In this document: positions 34,040 through 44,179 of the stretch, piece by piece
Layout: the number at the start of each line of letters is the position of its first letter
Numbering within the stretch: the first letter of the stretch is position 1
Source: JBCCCJ01 sp039029315
GTDB taxonomy: Bacteria > Bacteroidota > Bacteroidia > J057
Direction of reading: 5' to 3'
DNA: 64,000 bases
Assembly: GCA_039029315.1 (NCBI GenBank)
Contig: JBCCGK010000019.1
Span: 1-64,000, forward strand
Program-made: the position numbers and the translations under genes
The notes under the pieces: model-generated
The model's database searches: none
Told to the model about the DNA's origin: nothing
Seen by the model: the letters and a program-made list of their open reading frames with translations, nothing else

Positions 34040-36475
34040 TTAATTGTTTTTGGCCAAAACTTCGAATCTCTGTTCAAGACTTTCTCCGTATTCATCCATC
34101 AAATGAAGACTGTGAAATCCAGGACTCGGCTGTAAAGACATTTGGTGCAAATCCTTGGTTTTGCCAAGATAAATTTCGTCCAGATGCCAATAGATGGTTG
34201 CTGTCGGATTTAGATGTGCCGCTTCAAAAATGGTACTGCTCAATGCACCGTCCAGGTCTACGGGAACAAATATTCGAGCATTGTGTCTGGGATAAATCAA
34301 CTCCATTCTTTTGTTCTGTATTCCAGAAAGACAATCCTCTCGAAATGGAGGCAATGGTTTATAAAACGGTTGACGAATTCGAAAGTAGGCCTCTTGTACA
34401 GGAGGAAGAATGAAAAAGATTTCTTTTGACATATCGAAGGGGGATTCACAATGACTGTTTACCCGGTAGTGTTTGCTTGCATCTAGCTGGACCATTTTAT
34501 GATAGGGACAAAACCCACTCCCATCTACCTGGCGAGGAATCCAGACTGTATCCACTTCAAGGCAAAACTCAAATGCCTGGTATCCACTTCTCCGACACAT
34601 TCCCATCTCCACCATATTATCATAAGGTCTGGCAAACCAATTCCCTGACAGGGGCAATAAATCAAACATCTGTAACATGATAGGAGCTGCTGCTTTGCCT
34701 CCGATCAGGTTTGGCCGCCCTTCTCCATCAGCGTTGCCAACCCAGACGGCAACAACATATTCCGGGGTACAGCCAATGGCCCAGGCATCGCGGTATCCAT
34801 AACTGGTACCTGTCTTCCAGGCTATGCGGTTGGAGGATGCAAATTGCTCCCACTGCCGATCCAATTCTGGCCTGGAGACATTAACCATGGCCTCAAAAGT
34901 ACTCCAGATTGGGCCAGCTTCCAGGGGGGAATAAGATCTAAGTTTGTGGAATGCTGAAACAGGAAGTTTCTGTTGGGAGTGATACTTGAGGAGGTTTGGC
35001 GGTCTGAAATTTCTTGGTTCATATTTGCCATTATAGTAGGGGAACAATGTCAACCCTCTTGCCATTCCGGCATATATTCCTGCCATTTCCCACAATGAGG
35101 CTTCAGCCCCTCCCAAAATCAAACTTAATCCATAATCTGAGGAAGGTCTTGTGAGACTCGTCATACCTAGCTCCTGCAACTTATTATGAAATCTTGCGAT
35201 CCCATGTGTTTGCAACATACGTACAATCGGAACATTTAGTGATCGGGACAAGGCCTTGCTTGCCGGCACTGCTCCCTGATAACTTTTATCGAAGTTCGTC
35301 GGATGATATCCACTATAGTAGGTTGGCACATCTGGCACCAATTGATCTGGAAGCAGTTCTCCCTCCTGTATCATCGACGCATAGAGGAATGGTTTCATGA
35401 TACTTCCTGTACTTCTCAAAGCGGGAATGATATCTACAGCACATCCATGATCCGGGGAATTGCAGGGAGTATTGCCTAAATATGCCCGAACATCGCCCGT
35501 TTCGACCTCCATAATCAGAACACTTGCATTGTGGATTCCATTTTCTCGCAATTGAAGGTAATGTTGCTTCAGGATCTGGCTGGCCTGTATCTGAAGGTGT
35601 TGATCCAGGGTTGAGACAAATTTTGTTTGGGACTTCGACTCAGATTGATTGGCCTGCTGAATTCTGTCCAATAAATGAGGCGCAAGCGCAGGTAGACGGA
35701 GGGGCTTCTCAGGAAGAGGTTCCAGCAAGGCGAGTTCCCATTCTGTTGAATCCAGAATATCCTCTTCCAGCATATTTCCAAGGAGTCGATTCCGTTTTCG
35801 CAAAAGCGTTTCTCGATTTTTTCCTGGATGAATCAAGGCTGGGGCATTAGGAAGAACAGCAAGGGTGGCTGCTTCGGCCCATGACAGTTGAGCTGGATTT
35901 CTTCCAAAGTACTTCCATGCAGCTGCATCCAACCCTACAACATTTCCTCCAAAAGGTGCATGGGAGGCATAGAACAATAAAATTTCATTTTTGCTATAGC
36001 CCAGTTCCAGTCGAGTCGCAAGGACCATTTCGAACAATTTCTCCCAAATAGTTCGGGGGGGATTTTTTCGAGACATTCGAATGACCTGCATGCTCAAAGT
36101 GCTGCCCCCACTTACAATTTTCCCCTGACTGATATTTAATCGAATTGCTCGCAAGAGGGCAAGTGGATCTACACCTGGATGGACATAAAATCGCTTGTCT
36201 TCAAAAGTGGTAATGGCTTTCTCAAAGGTATGCGGGATTGTGTCTGTCAATGGAGGGAAGCGCCACTGTCCGTCTGAGGCAATTCGGGCACCCAGAAGAT
36301 GCTCATTTCTATCTGTGAGTACTGTGGAGAGTGGGTCATCAAACAATGGATCGGGAAGCAAGCGCAAATATCCAATCAAGAGTAGCGACACAATAGAAAT
36401 CACCCACCATCGGCGCTTGAACCAGGATGTCCACCGAGATTTCCATGATTGTATATGTTGCCAAAAACGCCGCAT
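34040..36475 (-). CDS. pbpC: Penicillin-binding protein 1C
   Basis: 811-aa bifunctional peptidoglycan synthase, anchored by an N-terminal membrane helix (about residues 23-40). The glycosyltransferase (GT51) domain follows with ITTFEDKRFYVHPGVD and GGSTLSMQVIRM; the transpeptidase domain has SxxK (TGSIMKPF), SxN (SLNVP) and KTGTSYGYRDAWAIG. The C-terminal BiPBP_C-like domain fits PbpC. The ATG at 36475 lies 34 nt after the stop of the giant lamin-tail gene, so both are probably one operon. In many bacteria pbpC follows an alpha-2-macroglobulin gene; that gene is absent here. Confidence 0.92.
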   Translation of the reverse strand: MRRFWQHIQSWKSRWTSWFKRRWWVISIVSLLLIGYLRLLPDPLFDDPLSTVLTDRNEHLLGARIASDGQWRFPPLTDTIPHTFEKAITTFEDKRFYVHPGVDPLALLRAIRLNISQGKIVSGGSTLSMQVIRMSRKNPPRTIWEKLFEMVLATRLELGYSKNEILLFYASHAPFGGNVVGLDAAAWKYFGRNPAQLSWAEAATLAVLPNAPALIHPGKNRETLLRKRNRLLGNMLEEDILDSTEWELALLEPLPEKPLRLPALAPHLLDRIQQANQSESKSQTKFVSTLDQHLQIQASQILKQHYLQLRENGIHNASVLIMEVETGDVRAYLGNTPCNSPDHGCAVDIIPALRSTGSIMKPFLYASMIQEGELLPDQLVPDVPTYYSGYHPTNFDKSYQGAVPASKALSRSLNVPIVRMLQTHGIARFHNKLQELGMTSLTRPSSDYGLSLILGGAEASLWEMAGIYAGMARGLTLFPYYNGKYEPRNFRPPNLLKYHSQQKLPVSAFHKLRSYSPLEAGPIWSTFEAMVNVSRPELDRQWEQFASSNRIAWKTGTSYGYRDAWAIGCTPEYVVAVWVGNADGEGRPNLIGGKAAAPIMLQMFDLLPLSGNWFARPYDNMVEMGMCRRSGYQAFEFCLEVDTVWIPRQVDGSGFCPYHKMVQLDASKHYRVNSHCESPFDMSKEIFFILPPVQEAYFRIRQPFYKPLPPFREDCLSGIQNKRMELIYPRHNARIFVPVDLDGALSSTIFEAAHLNPTATIYWHLDEIYLGKTKDLHQMSLQPSPGFHSLHLMDEYGESLEQRFEVLAKNN

Positions 36476-36509
36476 ACAAAAAATAAGTGACAGATTTTCA
36501 AACAGTCTC

Positions 36510-39500
36510 TCAGCCGGACGAAAGTTGGTCAGCAAGTACACATACCTGTCTAAACACTTTTTTGATCCCGGCGCTCGTGTCTACCACTTCGAATAGAACA
36601 ATATAGGTCCCGATTGGAGCCCGACCTTGTCTTGCATCGGTTCCATCCCAGAAGAATGTACCTACACCAGTATTGAGCAGGATGTTTTGATGCAGGATCT
36701 TCACCAACCTTCCTCGACTATCCAGAATGCTAATTCTTGCATTGCCTCCGGGAAAATCAAATTGATAATTGATTGCCAGTACATCATCTTGCCCATCCTG
36801 GTTGGGAGAAAATGTTTGTGGAGTAACAGACACTTCTTCTGTCGGATTGTCCAGCTGCAACCGTTGTGAATTCTCATAACCCGGAGTCGCATATCCAACT
36901 GTACTTGCTGCCGAATGCCAATTATCAGGGTCCTGGGTTGGTCTGGATAATGACAATCGCTCTAGCGAAACGCCTTCATCATCAGAGAGGGTGGCAAAGT
37001 GAAAATCATCTTCATATGCCAATACATCAAGCAGAAGAGTATCCTCAAGCCGAAAAATAACGCACTCGCCTCTGGCATCATCATAAGAAGGGAAGCCTAT
37101 CATTTGAAAGAATGTTGCATCTGCTGGAGGAAGATAGGTTTGACGTTGGATGTCCACATTATTGCTGAGACAGATCAACCCTCCTGGCAAAAACAACTGG
37201 GATTTTAGAGCGATTTGATCTGTATTAAAGATCTCTCCTGTTGCCGGATCGCGTTCTCCTATTCCCAACTCTTCCAAATTTAGCACTTTGTTGGATACAT
37301 TGGCCAATTCGACGAAGTCATTGGCACCGGGATAGGGATTAAACAGAATCTCATTGATCAGGAGATCTCCTTCTTCGGCTTTTTCTGGAACTCCCAATGG
37401 GAGGACAGTTTCCAGTATGTTTCCACTACAATCCTGAAGTCCTGAGAGGCTTAATTCATAAATAAGTCCCGGCATCATTTCCGTATCAAAAAATAGATGC
37501 AGCTGCCGAGGATAGGGAGAAGATGGAATTGCCAAAACAGGCTGCCCAATGGTATGGTCAAGAGAATAATGTTGAATGTCTTCCAGAATCACGAAATCCA
37601 TTTGTTCACTGAATTCCAGAATAATTTCAGATGGACTTGATACTGTAATCCCTACTACTTCGGGTGACTGCTCATCCACAAAAGTTCCATTAACACTATT
37701 CGGCTTGCCGGGAGTGCCTCCCCAAAAATGAACAGAAGCAGCCCAATTATCCTCATGATTACAATCCACGGCATCAGTATCGATGCGCTCTAGCGTCCAC
37801 CCTCCTTGTAATTTTTCTATATCCTGATACCAGACTGCAGAATAAAACAGATAATCGATCAGCCTCCCTTCTGGATCTGTCAAGATTAGAGAATCAGACA
37901 GATTATTCAATGAGGGTACTGAAGAGGAAACTGGAATTAGCTCTCCATAGGAGGCATATAAGTCTGCATGGCGTTCTGCACAGAGAATGTAATAGGTATC
38001 CGGGAAAAGGGCGGTCGGACCAAAAACCAGATTCGTTGTTCCATCCGTCAACTGACAGCCTTCAAGATCGATGATTTGATCTCCACGTACATAAAACTCC
38101 ATGAATTCCACATCAGGCAAACCCACAATTGGTTCGACATCAGGGAAGACTTCCGTAAAAATAATGTCAAATGCTTGAGGCGAAAGGGCAACACCAATCG
38201 GAAGTGTAAGCTGAAACATATTCTTCGAACAATCACTCAGGCTATCCATGGCGAGTGTATAGACAATGGAGGAATCCAGGGGACTATCAAAGGACAGAAC
38301 AACTGCTGTAGGATCTCCATTTGATACTTCCGCAGAAATAGGCATCCCTATGGAAGGTTGTAGAAGGTAGTGAGAGGTCTGCCCCAAAGCGGATTGATCC
38401 ATTGGCTCATTAAAAACAAGTCGAATCCGCTGAAGGTCCAGCAGCTCCCATTTCTCGAATTCTGGCACTTGTTCATCCACAAAGGCTCCCAATACACTAT
38501 TGGGACTTCCAGGTGTTCCTCCATCTTGAGATACAGAAGCAATCCAGTTATCCGGATGATCACACGCCACAAAATCAGGATCAATCCGCTCTAATGTCCA
38601 TCCACCATTTGCTTTTTCAGGATCTTTGAACCAGTCATCTGAATATCGGACTGCATCAATCAGTTGCTGGTTGTTATCACGAAGAAAGACGCTATCCCCC
38701 GAATTGATTAATGAGGGCCAATCTGGAAGTGGCAGCACTTTGCCGAAAGAGGCAAGTGCGCTAGCATCTTCTTCCTTGCAGGCAATCAGGTATTCTCCCG
38801 GAAACATCACGCGTTTACCCCAACTAGCTGTGGTAGTCCCGTCAGACAGGCTAAACAGGCTGAGGTCCAAAACTTTGCTTGTACGATTATGTAACTCAAT
38901 AAATTCTGCTTCCGGGAGCGAAACTGCTGGACTAACATCTGGAAGGAGTTCGGTAATGACTACATCATGCGGATTGGCTGCAAGTCCAATCGCTACAGCG
39001 ACCTCAGTAGGTGGAAGTGCATTTCCAGAACAATCTTGCAATTGGTTCACGGACAAGGTATAAACTGTTCCGGCTGCCAGACTCTCCCCCCATGTGAGCT
39101 GAATACATTGGACATCCTCATCTTCGATTTCCACCTCTATGGGAGACCCCAGAGAAGGATTTAACACATATGATGTTGTCTGCATAAGGCTACCTTCCTG
39201 CATACTTTTGTCAAAACACAGCCTCACGACCAGATTGGTAATGGCTTGCGCCTCAAAAAGGCTTGGAGCCGTTGTATCTGGGCTGGGATCATATCTACTA
39301 TTCTGGGCTCCCGGTGTTCCATTATTTACTGCCGCTCCCCAGTTGGTTTGAGGCGGACAACTGAATTGTTCCGGCCAAATTAATTCCAGGGCATAGCCCC
39401 CATCATCTTTCGTATCATCCTGATACCAGGACCGTTCATATTCAACAGAATCAATCAGTCTACCTTCGGCTGATCGAAGGCCAATCTCATCTGCCGAATT

Positions 39501-40730
39501 GACCAAGGTAGGCATCGATTCCAATCCGATTACATCCCCAAAACTTAAAAACTGGAAGACCTCAGAACTTTTTACCAAAATAACATAGGCATCGGGCATC
39601 AACTTAAAGGCAGGGAGGACTCCTGAAGAGGGACCATTCGTAAGTCTCCAACCTTCTAGTTCGAGCTGCTTGTTGCTCCTGTTATACAATTCGACATATT
39701 CCACTTCTGGCAAACCTGCGGAAGGAGAAGGATCAGGCATGAGCTCATGGATCAGGACCTCCTTGAACTCCGCAGTGTCAGGGAGATCAAACAGAAATGA
39801 GAGTGTATCAGCCTCAGTCATGACATTTCCAGCCAAATCACTGATCCCATTGACCACAAGTTGATAGGAATTACCTTCTATCAATGGCATCCCAAATGTT
39901 AGCGTCACAACGGAAGTTCCATTCGCCATTTGTTGTGCCAAAATAGGCGACTGAGCAGTTGGCAGTAAGACATAATTGCTGCTCTCTTCTGCTGTTGACT
40001 GCATCAAGCCTTCAGTGAATTGTATGTGCAGTTCTGTAGCGCTAAGAAAAGCCAGGGAATCCAGTCTGGGAGGTTCAAGGTCCACAATGGGATCTCCTAT
40101 ATAGAAATTATCAAAAAAATAAGATTTTGCACGTCCAGAAGTATGCTTAACCCAAAGGCCAAAAAAATTGGTATTGCTGTATGTGTCGTCTAAGATGCTG
40201 CCCTGAGGCACAAATATTCCCGTACGTCCAGAATCCACCTCCAGCAACCAGTTTCCAACAAGATCTCTGACAACCTTGACCGTTGCATCTATTCCTGATC
40301 CAGCAGTGCCGGGAATCCCGTCTATCAGTTGAGTGGTAGTGGTTCCATCCTGTCGAAACAAATCATAACTATCAGCACTTTGCCCCTCCCCTATTTGAAT
40401 AAAATATCCATTCAGGGAGCCTTCCAAATCTGAATTGTCACTTGTAAGATATATCCGAATCTGGTTGGTGGAGGAAGGCGCAAAGGCATAAGAAAGATCA
40501 AACCGCCATTCTGTATTTTCCAGACGACTGTTAGCCGTGGACAAATGAATGTTGTCGGATTGTGACAGACCATTGCTTTGCAGTCGAAAATCATTACTGA
40601 CTTGAAACAGAGAAGTTTCTCCAGACCATGCTGGATTCTGACTAAGATTTCCATCTGAAAAATCATCGAGGAGTTGAGCGGATATTCCAGTGCTCAACAA
40701 CCACAAAAAGAGGAAAAAAGAGACGCGCAT
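36510..40730 (-). CDS. Giant secreted protein with four lamin-tail domains
   Basis: 1406-aa exported protein from the ATG at 40730 (signal peptide MRVSFFLFLWLLSTGISA); a TTG at 40754 overlaps the promoter and is rejected. After a lectin-like N-terminal domain (about 20-215) the protein alternates Ig-like (Big_5/SbsA-type, DTTAPSLFEAQAIT and similar) and lamin-tail domains, recognisable by repeated blocks of the type ELMPDPSPSAGLPEVEYVEL ... LIDSVEYERSWYQD ... WGAAVNNGTPGAQNS; I count four. The C-terminal domain (FSPNQDGQDDVL ... GTYIVLFEV) resembles the FlgD-Ig/gliding-motility type of T9SS-associated end rather than type A. It is first in an apparent operon with pbpC. Confidence 0.85.
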   Translation of the reverse strand: MRVSFFLFLWLLSTGISAQLLDDFSDGNLSQNPAWSGETSLFQVSNDFRLQSNGLSQSDNIHLSTANSRLENTEWRFDLSYAFAPSSTNQIRIYLTSDNSDLEGSLNGYFIQIGEGQSADSYDLFRQDGTTTTQLIDGIPGTAGSGIDATVKVVRDLVGNWLLEVDSGRTGIFVPQGSILDDTYSNTNFFGLWVKHTSGRAKSYFFDNFYIGDPIVDLEPPRLDSLAFLSATELHIQFTEGLMQSTAEESSNYVLLPTAQSPILAQQMANGTSVVTLTFGMPLIEGNSYQLVVNGISDLAGNVMTEADTLSFLFDLPDTAEFKEVLIHELMPDPSPSAGLPEVEYVELYNRSNKQLELEGWRLTNGPSSGVLPAFKLMPDAYVILVKSSEVFQFLSFGDVIGLESMPTLVNSADEIGLRSAEGRLIDSVEYERSWYQDDTKDDGGYALELIWPEQFSCPPQTNWGAAVNNGTPGAQNSRYDPSPDTTAPSLFEAQAITNLVVRLCFDKSMQEGSLMQTTSYVLNPSLGSPIEVEIEDEDVQCIQLTWGESLAAGTVYTLSVNQLQDCSGNALPPTEVAVAIGLAANPHDVVITELLPDVSPAVSLPEAEFIELHNRTSKVLDLSLFSLSDGTTTASWGKRVMFPGEYLIACKEEDASALASFGKVLPLPDWPSLINSGDSVFLRDNNQQLIDAVRYSDDWFKDPEKANGGWTLERIDPDFVACDHPDNWIASVSQDGGTPGSPNSVLGAFVDEQVPEFEKWELLDLQRIRLVFNEPMDQSALGQTSHYLLQPSIGMPISAEVSNGDPTAVVLSFDSPLDSSIVYTLAMDSLSDCSKNMFQLTLPIGVALSPQAFDIIFTEVFPDVEPIVGLPDVEFMEFYVRGDQIIDLEGCQLTDGTTNLVFGPTALFPDTYYILCAERHADLYASYGELIPVSSSVPSLNNLSDSLILTDPEGRLIDYLFYSAVWYQDIEKLQGGWTLERIDTDAVDCNHEDNWAASVHFWGGTPGKPNSVNGTFVDEQSPEVVGITVSSPSEIILEFSEQMDFVILEDIQHYSLDHTIGQPVLAIPSSPYPRQLHLFFDTEMMPGLIYELSLSGLQDCSGNILETVLPLGVPEKAEEGDLLINEILFNPYPGANDFVELANVSNKVLNLEELGIGERDPATGEIFNTDQIALKSQLFLPGGLICLSNNVDIQRQTYLPPADATFFQMIGFPSYDDARGECVIFRLEDTLLLDVLAYEDDFHFATLSDDEGVSLERLSLSRPTQDPDNWHSAASTVGYATPGYENSQRLQLDNPTEEVSVTPQTFSPNQDGQDDVLAINYQFDFPGGNARISILDSRGRLVKILHQNILLNTGVGTFFWDGTDARQGRAPIGTYIVLFEVVDTSAGIKKVFRQVCVLADQLSSG

Positions 40731-40751
40731 GAAGGATAGTTTTCTGTGAAT

Positions 40752-40759
40752 CAAAGGTA
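40752..40759 (-). promoter_or_regulatory. -7-like element of the lamin-tail/pbpC operon
   Basis: Minus-strand TACCTTTG (40752-40759). The start would be near 40745, 15 nt before the ATG at 40730. No good -33 partner is seen. Confidence 0.4.
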
Positions 40760-40986
40760 CAAAATTTTCCCACGTGACACCGATAATAAATTCCTCTATA
40801 CCGTTTATTGATAAAAAGGTAATGCTGAGTCAAGCCCTCTATTTTCTCAGATGAGCCTCCCATACCTTTGACTCACGTTCTTTTCAATTAGCCTTGATCA
40901 AAACGTAAGTTGGAATACTGGCGGCAAATAAAGAGTTCGCCAGTATTTTTTTGTATTTGGGCCACAAGCCTTCGTAGTTTTGTCGC

Positions 40987-42435
40987 ATGAGAAGAGTCAA
41001 ACCCTTTACAGCCGAGATGGAACTTCTCGATGCTGCTTCTGACGGGCGCGCAGTTGCCAGGCACAATGGTCAAGCCATATTTGTCGAAGGTGGCGTTCCC
41101 GGAGATATTGCCGATGTCCATGTCTTTCGGGTACAAAAGAAGGTTCCCATTGGGAAGATCACTTCTCTCAAGCAAGCTTCTTCCCATAGAATTGACCCTC
41201 AATGTGTGCACTTTTCGGATTGCAGTGGATGCAAATGGCAGCATATGTCGTATGATGCACAGCTTCACTACAAGGAAAAGCAGGTTCATGACATTCTTCA
41301 GCGAATCGGGAAGATGGATATAGGCGAAGCCCTTCCCATCCTGGGGGTCGAAGGCGCGCCATTTTATTATAGAAACAAGCTCGAGTTTTCTTTTAGTCAA
41401 CGAGCCTGGAGAACGGACAAAGATCTGGAACATGCGGAAAGTTTTGACGAAAGAGTCCTGGGATATCATGCTCCGAGAGTATTTGACAAGGTGCTGAATA
41501 TAGATGAATGCTTGTTGATGCCAGGAATCGTGAATGATATCCGCAATGCCGTTCGAACATTTACGAGACAAGAAGAGATTCCCTTTTACAATATCAGAGA
41601 GAATACAGGATTATTGCGGACCCTGGCTTTCCGTAGCACCAAGGATGGAAAACAGTTGATGGTTGCCTTGATCATTGCTGAGGAAAAGCCGGATGTCATT
41701 AACCGTATATTTACGTTCCTTTCTGAGACCTTCCCACAAATCACACAGCTGGTCTGGGTCTGCAATCCAAAAGTAAACAGTGTATATAACGATCTTCCTT
41801 ACCATATCTGGAAAGGAGATCCTTATTTAATAGAAACTCTAGGAGAATTTCAGTTTCATATTCGCCCTGTCTCTTTCTTCCAGACCAATCCCCATCAGGC
41901 CGAGAAACTCTATCAGGTGATTGAGCGTTTTCTCACTGACACTCTCCCTGAAGGCAAGGCTGAGCATGAGATGGTCTATGACCTCTATTGTGGAACCGGC
42001 AGCATAGGGATTTTTGTATCTCGGCTTGTCAAAAAAATCGTTGGGATCGAATACATTGAATCAGCCATTGAGGATGCCTGGGAAAATGTACGGCTTAATC
42101 AATTGGACGAATCAAGGTTTCAGTTTTTTGCAGGGGATATGAAGGATATTCTGTCCATTGAACTGGAAAAGGGAATGGGGAGACCAGATGTGATCATTGC
42201 TGATCCTCCTCGGCAAGGCATGGAGAATAAGGTAATCAAACAATTGCTTCGCCTGGCTCCGGAATTTATCATCTATGTGTCTTGTAAACCTGCCACGCAG
42301 GCCAGAGATATGGAGAAAATGTCCTCTCTGTATGAGCTTGTAAAAATTCAGCCTGTAGACATGTTTCCTCATACAGCTCATGTAGAAAATGTCGCTCTGA
42401 TGAAGAGACGTAGCGAAAAAAATCAAAACAAGTAA
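40987..42435 (+). CDS. rlmD: 23S rRNA (uracil-5-)-methyltransferase, RlmD/TrmA family
   Basis: 482-aa RNA m5U methyltransferase. TRAM domain at the N-terminus, then an iron-sulfur site with Cys73, Cys79, Cys82 (CVHFSDCSGC) and a fourth Cys175, as in RumA. SAM-binding motif DLYCGTGSIGIF (332-343), DPPRQGME (406-413) and the catalytic SCKPAT with Cys433. The exact position methylated (U1939 or another uracil, 23S or tRNA) cannot be fixed from sequence. It ends 8 nt before the convergent deoxynucleoside kinase stop. Confidence 0.88.
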   Translation: MRRVKPFTAEMELLDAASDGRAVARHNGQAIFVEGGVPGDIADVHVFRVQKKVPIGKITSLKQASSHRIDPQCVHFSDCSGCKWQHMSYDAQLHYKEKQVHDILQRIGKMDIGEALPILGVEGAPFYYRNKLEFSFSQRAWRTDKDLEHAESFDERVLGYHAPRVFDKVLNIDECLLMPGIVNDIRNAVRTFTRQEEIPFYNIRENTGLLRTLAFRSTKDGKQLMVALIIAEEKPDVINRIFTFLSETFPQITQLVWVCNPKVNSVYNDLPYHIWKGDPYLIETLGEFQFHIRPVSFFQTNPHQAEKLYQVIERFLTDTLPEGKAEHEMVYDLYCGTGSIGIFVSRLVKKIVGIEYIESAIEDAWENVRLNQLDESRFQFFAGDMKDILSIELEKGMGRPDVIIADPPRQGMENKVIKQLLRLAPEFIIYVSCKPATQARDMEKMSSLYELVKIQPVDMFPHTAHVENVALMKRRSEKNQNK

Positions 42436-42443
42436 CATTATTG

Positions 42444-43061
42444 TCAGGAGAACAAACCGTACAGTTCTCCCTTGACTCGATTGATGATCATACCGAGATC
42501 TTCGGGATTGTCTTTGAAATTGATATCGCCAACTGACACATCGATTTTCTTTCCGTATCGATACGTTTCATACCAGGCTTCATATCGTTCGTTGAGTCGT
42601 TTGAGGTAATCCAGCCTGATCGAGTCTTCATAGTTTCTTCCTCGACTCTCGATTTGCTCCACCAGTGTGGGGATACCTGCTCGAAGATAGATCAGCAGGT
42701 CTGGTGGCTGGACTAATTCTGCAATGGTTTCAAACAATCCTTTGTAGGTTTCAAAATCTCTGGCCTCCATCAGCCCCATGGCGTGGAGGTTAGGGGCAAA
42801 GATTTGCGCATCTTCATAGATGGTTCTGTCCTGAACAACATTACGCTTCTCAGAACGAATCATGTTCAATTTCTTCAATCTCGATTGAAGAAATGATACC
42901 TGAAGGCTAAATGACCATCTCGGCATATCTGAGTAGAAATCCATCAAATAGGGATTCTGCTCATTGTCCTCGAACATCGGCTCGAAGCCAAAATACTTCG
43001 CCAACAAATAGGTAAGGGTTGTCTTTCCAGCCCCGATATTTCCCGCAATACAAATGTGCAT
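42444..43061 (-). CDS. Deoxynucleoside kinase
   Basis: 205-aa deoxyadenosine/deoxyguanosine kinase-type enzyme of the dNK family that phosphorylates salvaged deoxynucleosides. P-loop GNIGAGKTT (7-15), the DRTIYED substrate motif (about 78-84), and the lid arginine region QIESRGRNYE are intact. It follows trpS by 19 nt on the same strand and is cotranscribed. Confidence 0.9.
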   Translation of the reverse strand: MHICIAGNIGAGKTTLTYLLAKYFGFEPMFEDNEQNPYLMDFYSDMPRWSFSLQVSFLQSRLKKLNMIRSEKRNVVQDRTIYEDAQIFAPNLHAMGLMEARDFETYKGLFETIAELVQPPDLLIYLRAGIPTLVEQIESRGRNYEDSIRLDYLKRLNERYEAWYETYRYGKKIDVSVGDINFKDNPEDLGMIINRVKGELYGLFS

Positions 43062-43080
43062 GATAATTCGAAATTATTCC

Positions 43081-44055
43081 CTACTGATAGCCCATCCGCT
43101 TTCTAACCCTCTCCAGGACAGGTTTTGCGACAGCTTTCGCCTTTGCAGCTCCTTCCGCCAATTTTGCATCTAACTCATCCAAATTGTTCATATAATACTC
43201 ATACTGATCTCGTTCCTTCTCAAATCGCGTCATCAGCAGATCGAACAATGCTGATTTGGCATGACCATAGCCATAGCCGCCCTGTAGATAATTTTGTCTC
43301 ATTTCTGCAATCTGGTCTTCTGGAGCCAACACAGAGTAGAGCTTGAAGACATTGCAGGTATCCGGATTCTTTGGTTCCTCCAGAGGGGTGGAATCTGTCA
43401 CGATCTTCATGACCTGCTTTCTCAATTTTTTCTTGCTTTGGAACAATACAATGGTGTTGTCTCGCGATTTGCTCATTTTTTCGCCATCAATTCCAGGAAT
43501 GATCATGACTTTTTCATCAATCTGAACCTCTGGCACCACCAAGGAATCTTCTCCATAGGTCCGATTGACAGCTTCTGCGATATTCCTTGCATATTCCAGA
43601 TGTTGCTTCTGATCTTTTCCGACAGGGACAATATTGGCATCATATAATAGAATATCTGCCGCCATCAGGACGGGATAGGTAAAGACCCCTGCATTGACTT
43701 TTTCCATTCGATCGGCCTTGTCTTTGAAAGAATGAGCCAGCTTCAATCGACTATAAGGCATGAAGCAGGACAGATACCAGCTAAGTTCGGCTGTCTCGGG
43801 CACATCAGACTGACGATAAAATATAGATGTATTTGTATCCAGTCCACAAGCAAGCCATGCAGCAGCTGTCGCATAGGTGTTTCCCCTGATTGTATCTCCA
43901 TCCTTTACTGTAGTCAGGGTGTGCATATCTGCAATAAACAAAAAGGAGTCATTCCCACCCTTGTTGGCCAGTTCAATAGAAGGGAGGATTGCTCCAAGAA
44001 GATTACCAAGATGAGGGATACCTGTGCTTTGTATTCCAGTAAGAATCCGAGCCAT
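43081..44055 (-). CDS. trpS: Tryptophan--tRNA ligase
   Basis: 324-aa class I aminoacyl-tRNA synthetase. HIGH-type motif HLGN (15-18) following TGIQSTGIP, and KMSKS (193-197) in GIDGEKMSKSRDN; the VPVGKDQKQHLEYARNIA block is diagnostic for TrpRS. Full length. It is divergent from the ABC ATPase gene. Confidence 0.96.
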   Translation of the reverse strand: MARILTGIQSTGIPHLGNLLGAILPSIELANKGGNDSFLFIADMHTLTTVKDGDTIRGNTYATAAAWLACGLDTNTSIFYRQSDVPETAELSWYLSCFMPYSRLKLAHSFKDKADRMEKVNAGVFTYPVLMAADILLYDANIVPVGKDQKQHLEYARNIAEAVNRTYGEDSLVVPEVQIDEKVMIIPGIDGEKMSKSRDNTIVLFQSKKKLRKQVMKIVTDSTPLEEPKNPDTCNVFKLYSVLAPEDQIAEMRQNYLQGGYGYGHAKSALFDLLMTRFEKERDQYEYYMNNLDELDAKLAEGAAKAKAVAKPVLERVRKRMGYQ

Positions 44056-44179
44056 GAAAATGGATTAATCTTTACATTTGCAAAATTCTCCACGAAACTA
44101 AGCATTTTATCAAAAGATTTCGCGAACTTTGAGAATATCCTGGAGAAGATTTTTAGCTTGAGACAGGTGCTGAAACGAT

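Noticed and set aside
40731..40754. TTG start at 40754 for the lamin-tail gene
   Set aside because: It lies within the -7-like element; the ATG at 40730 starts a clean signal peptide.
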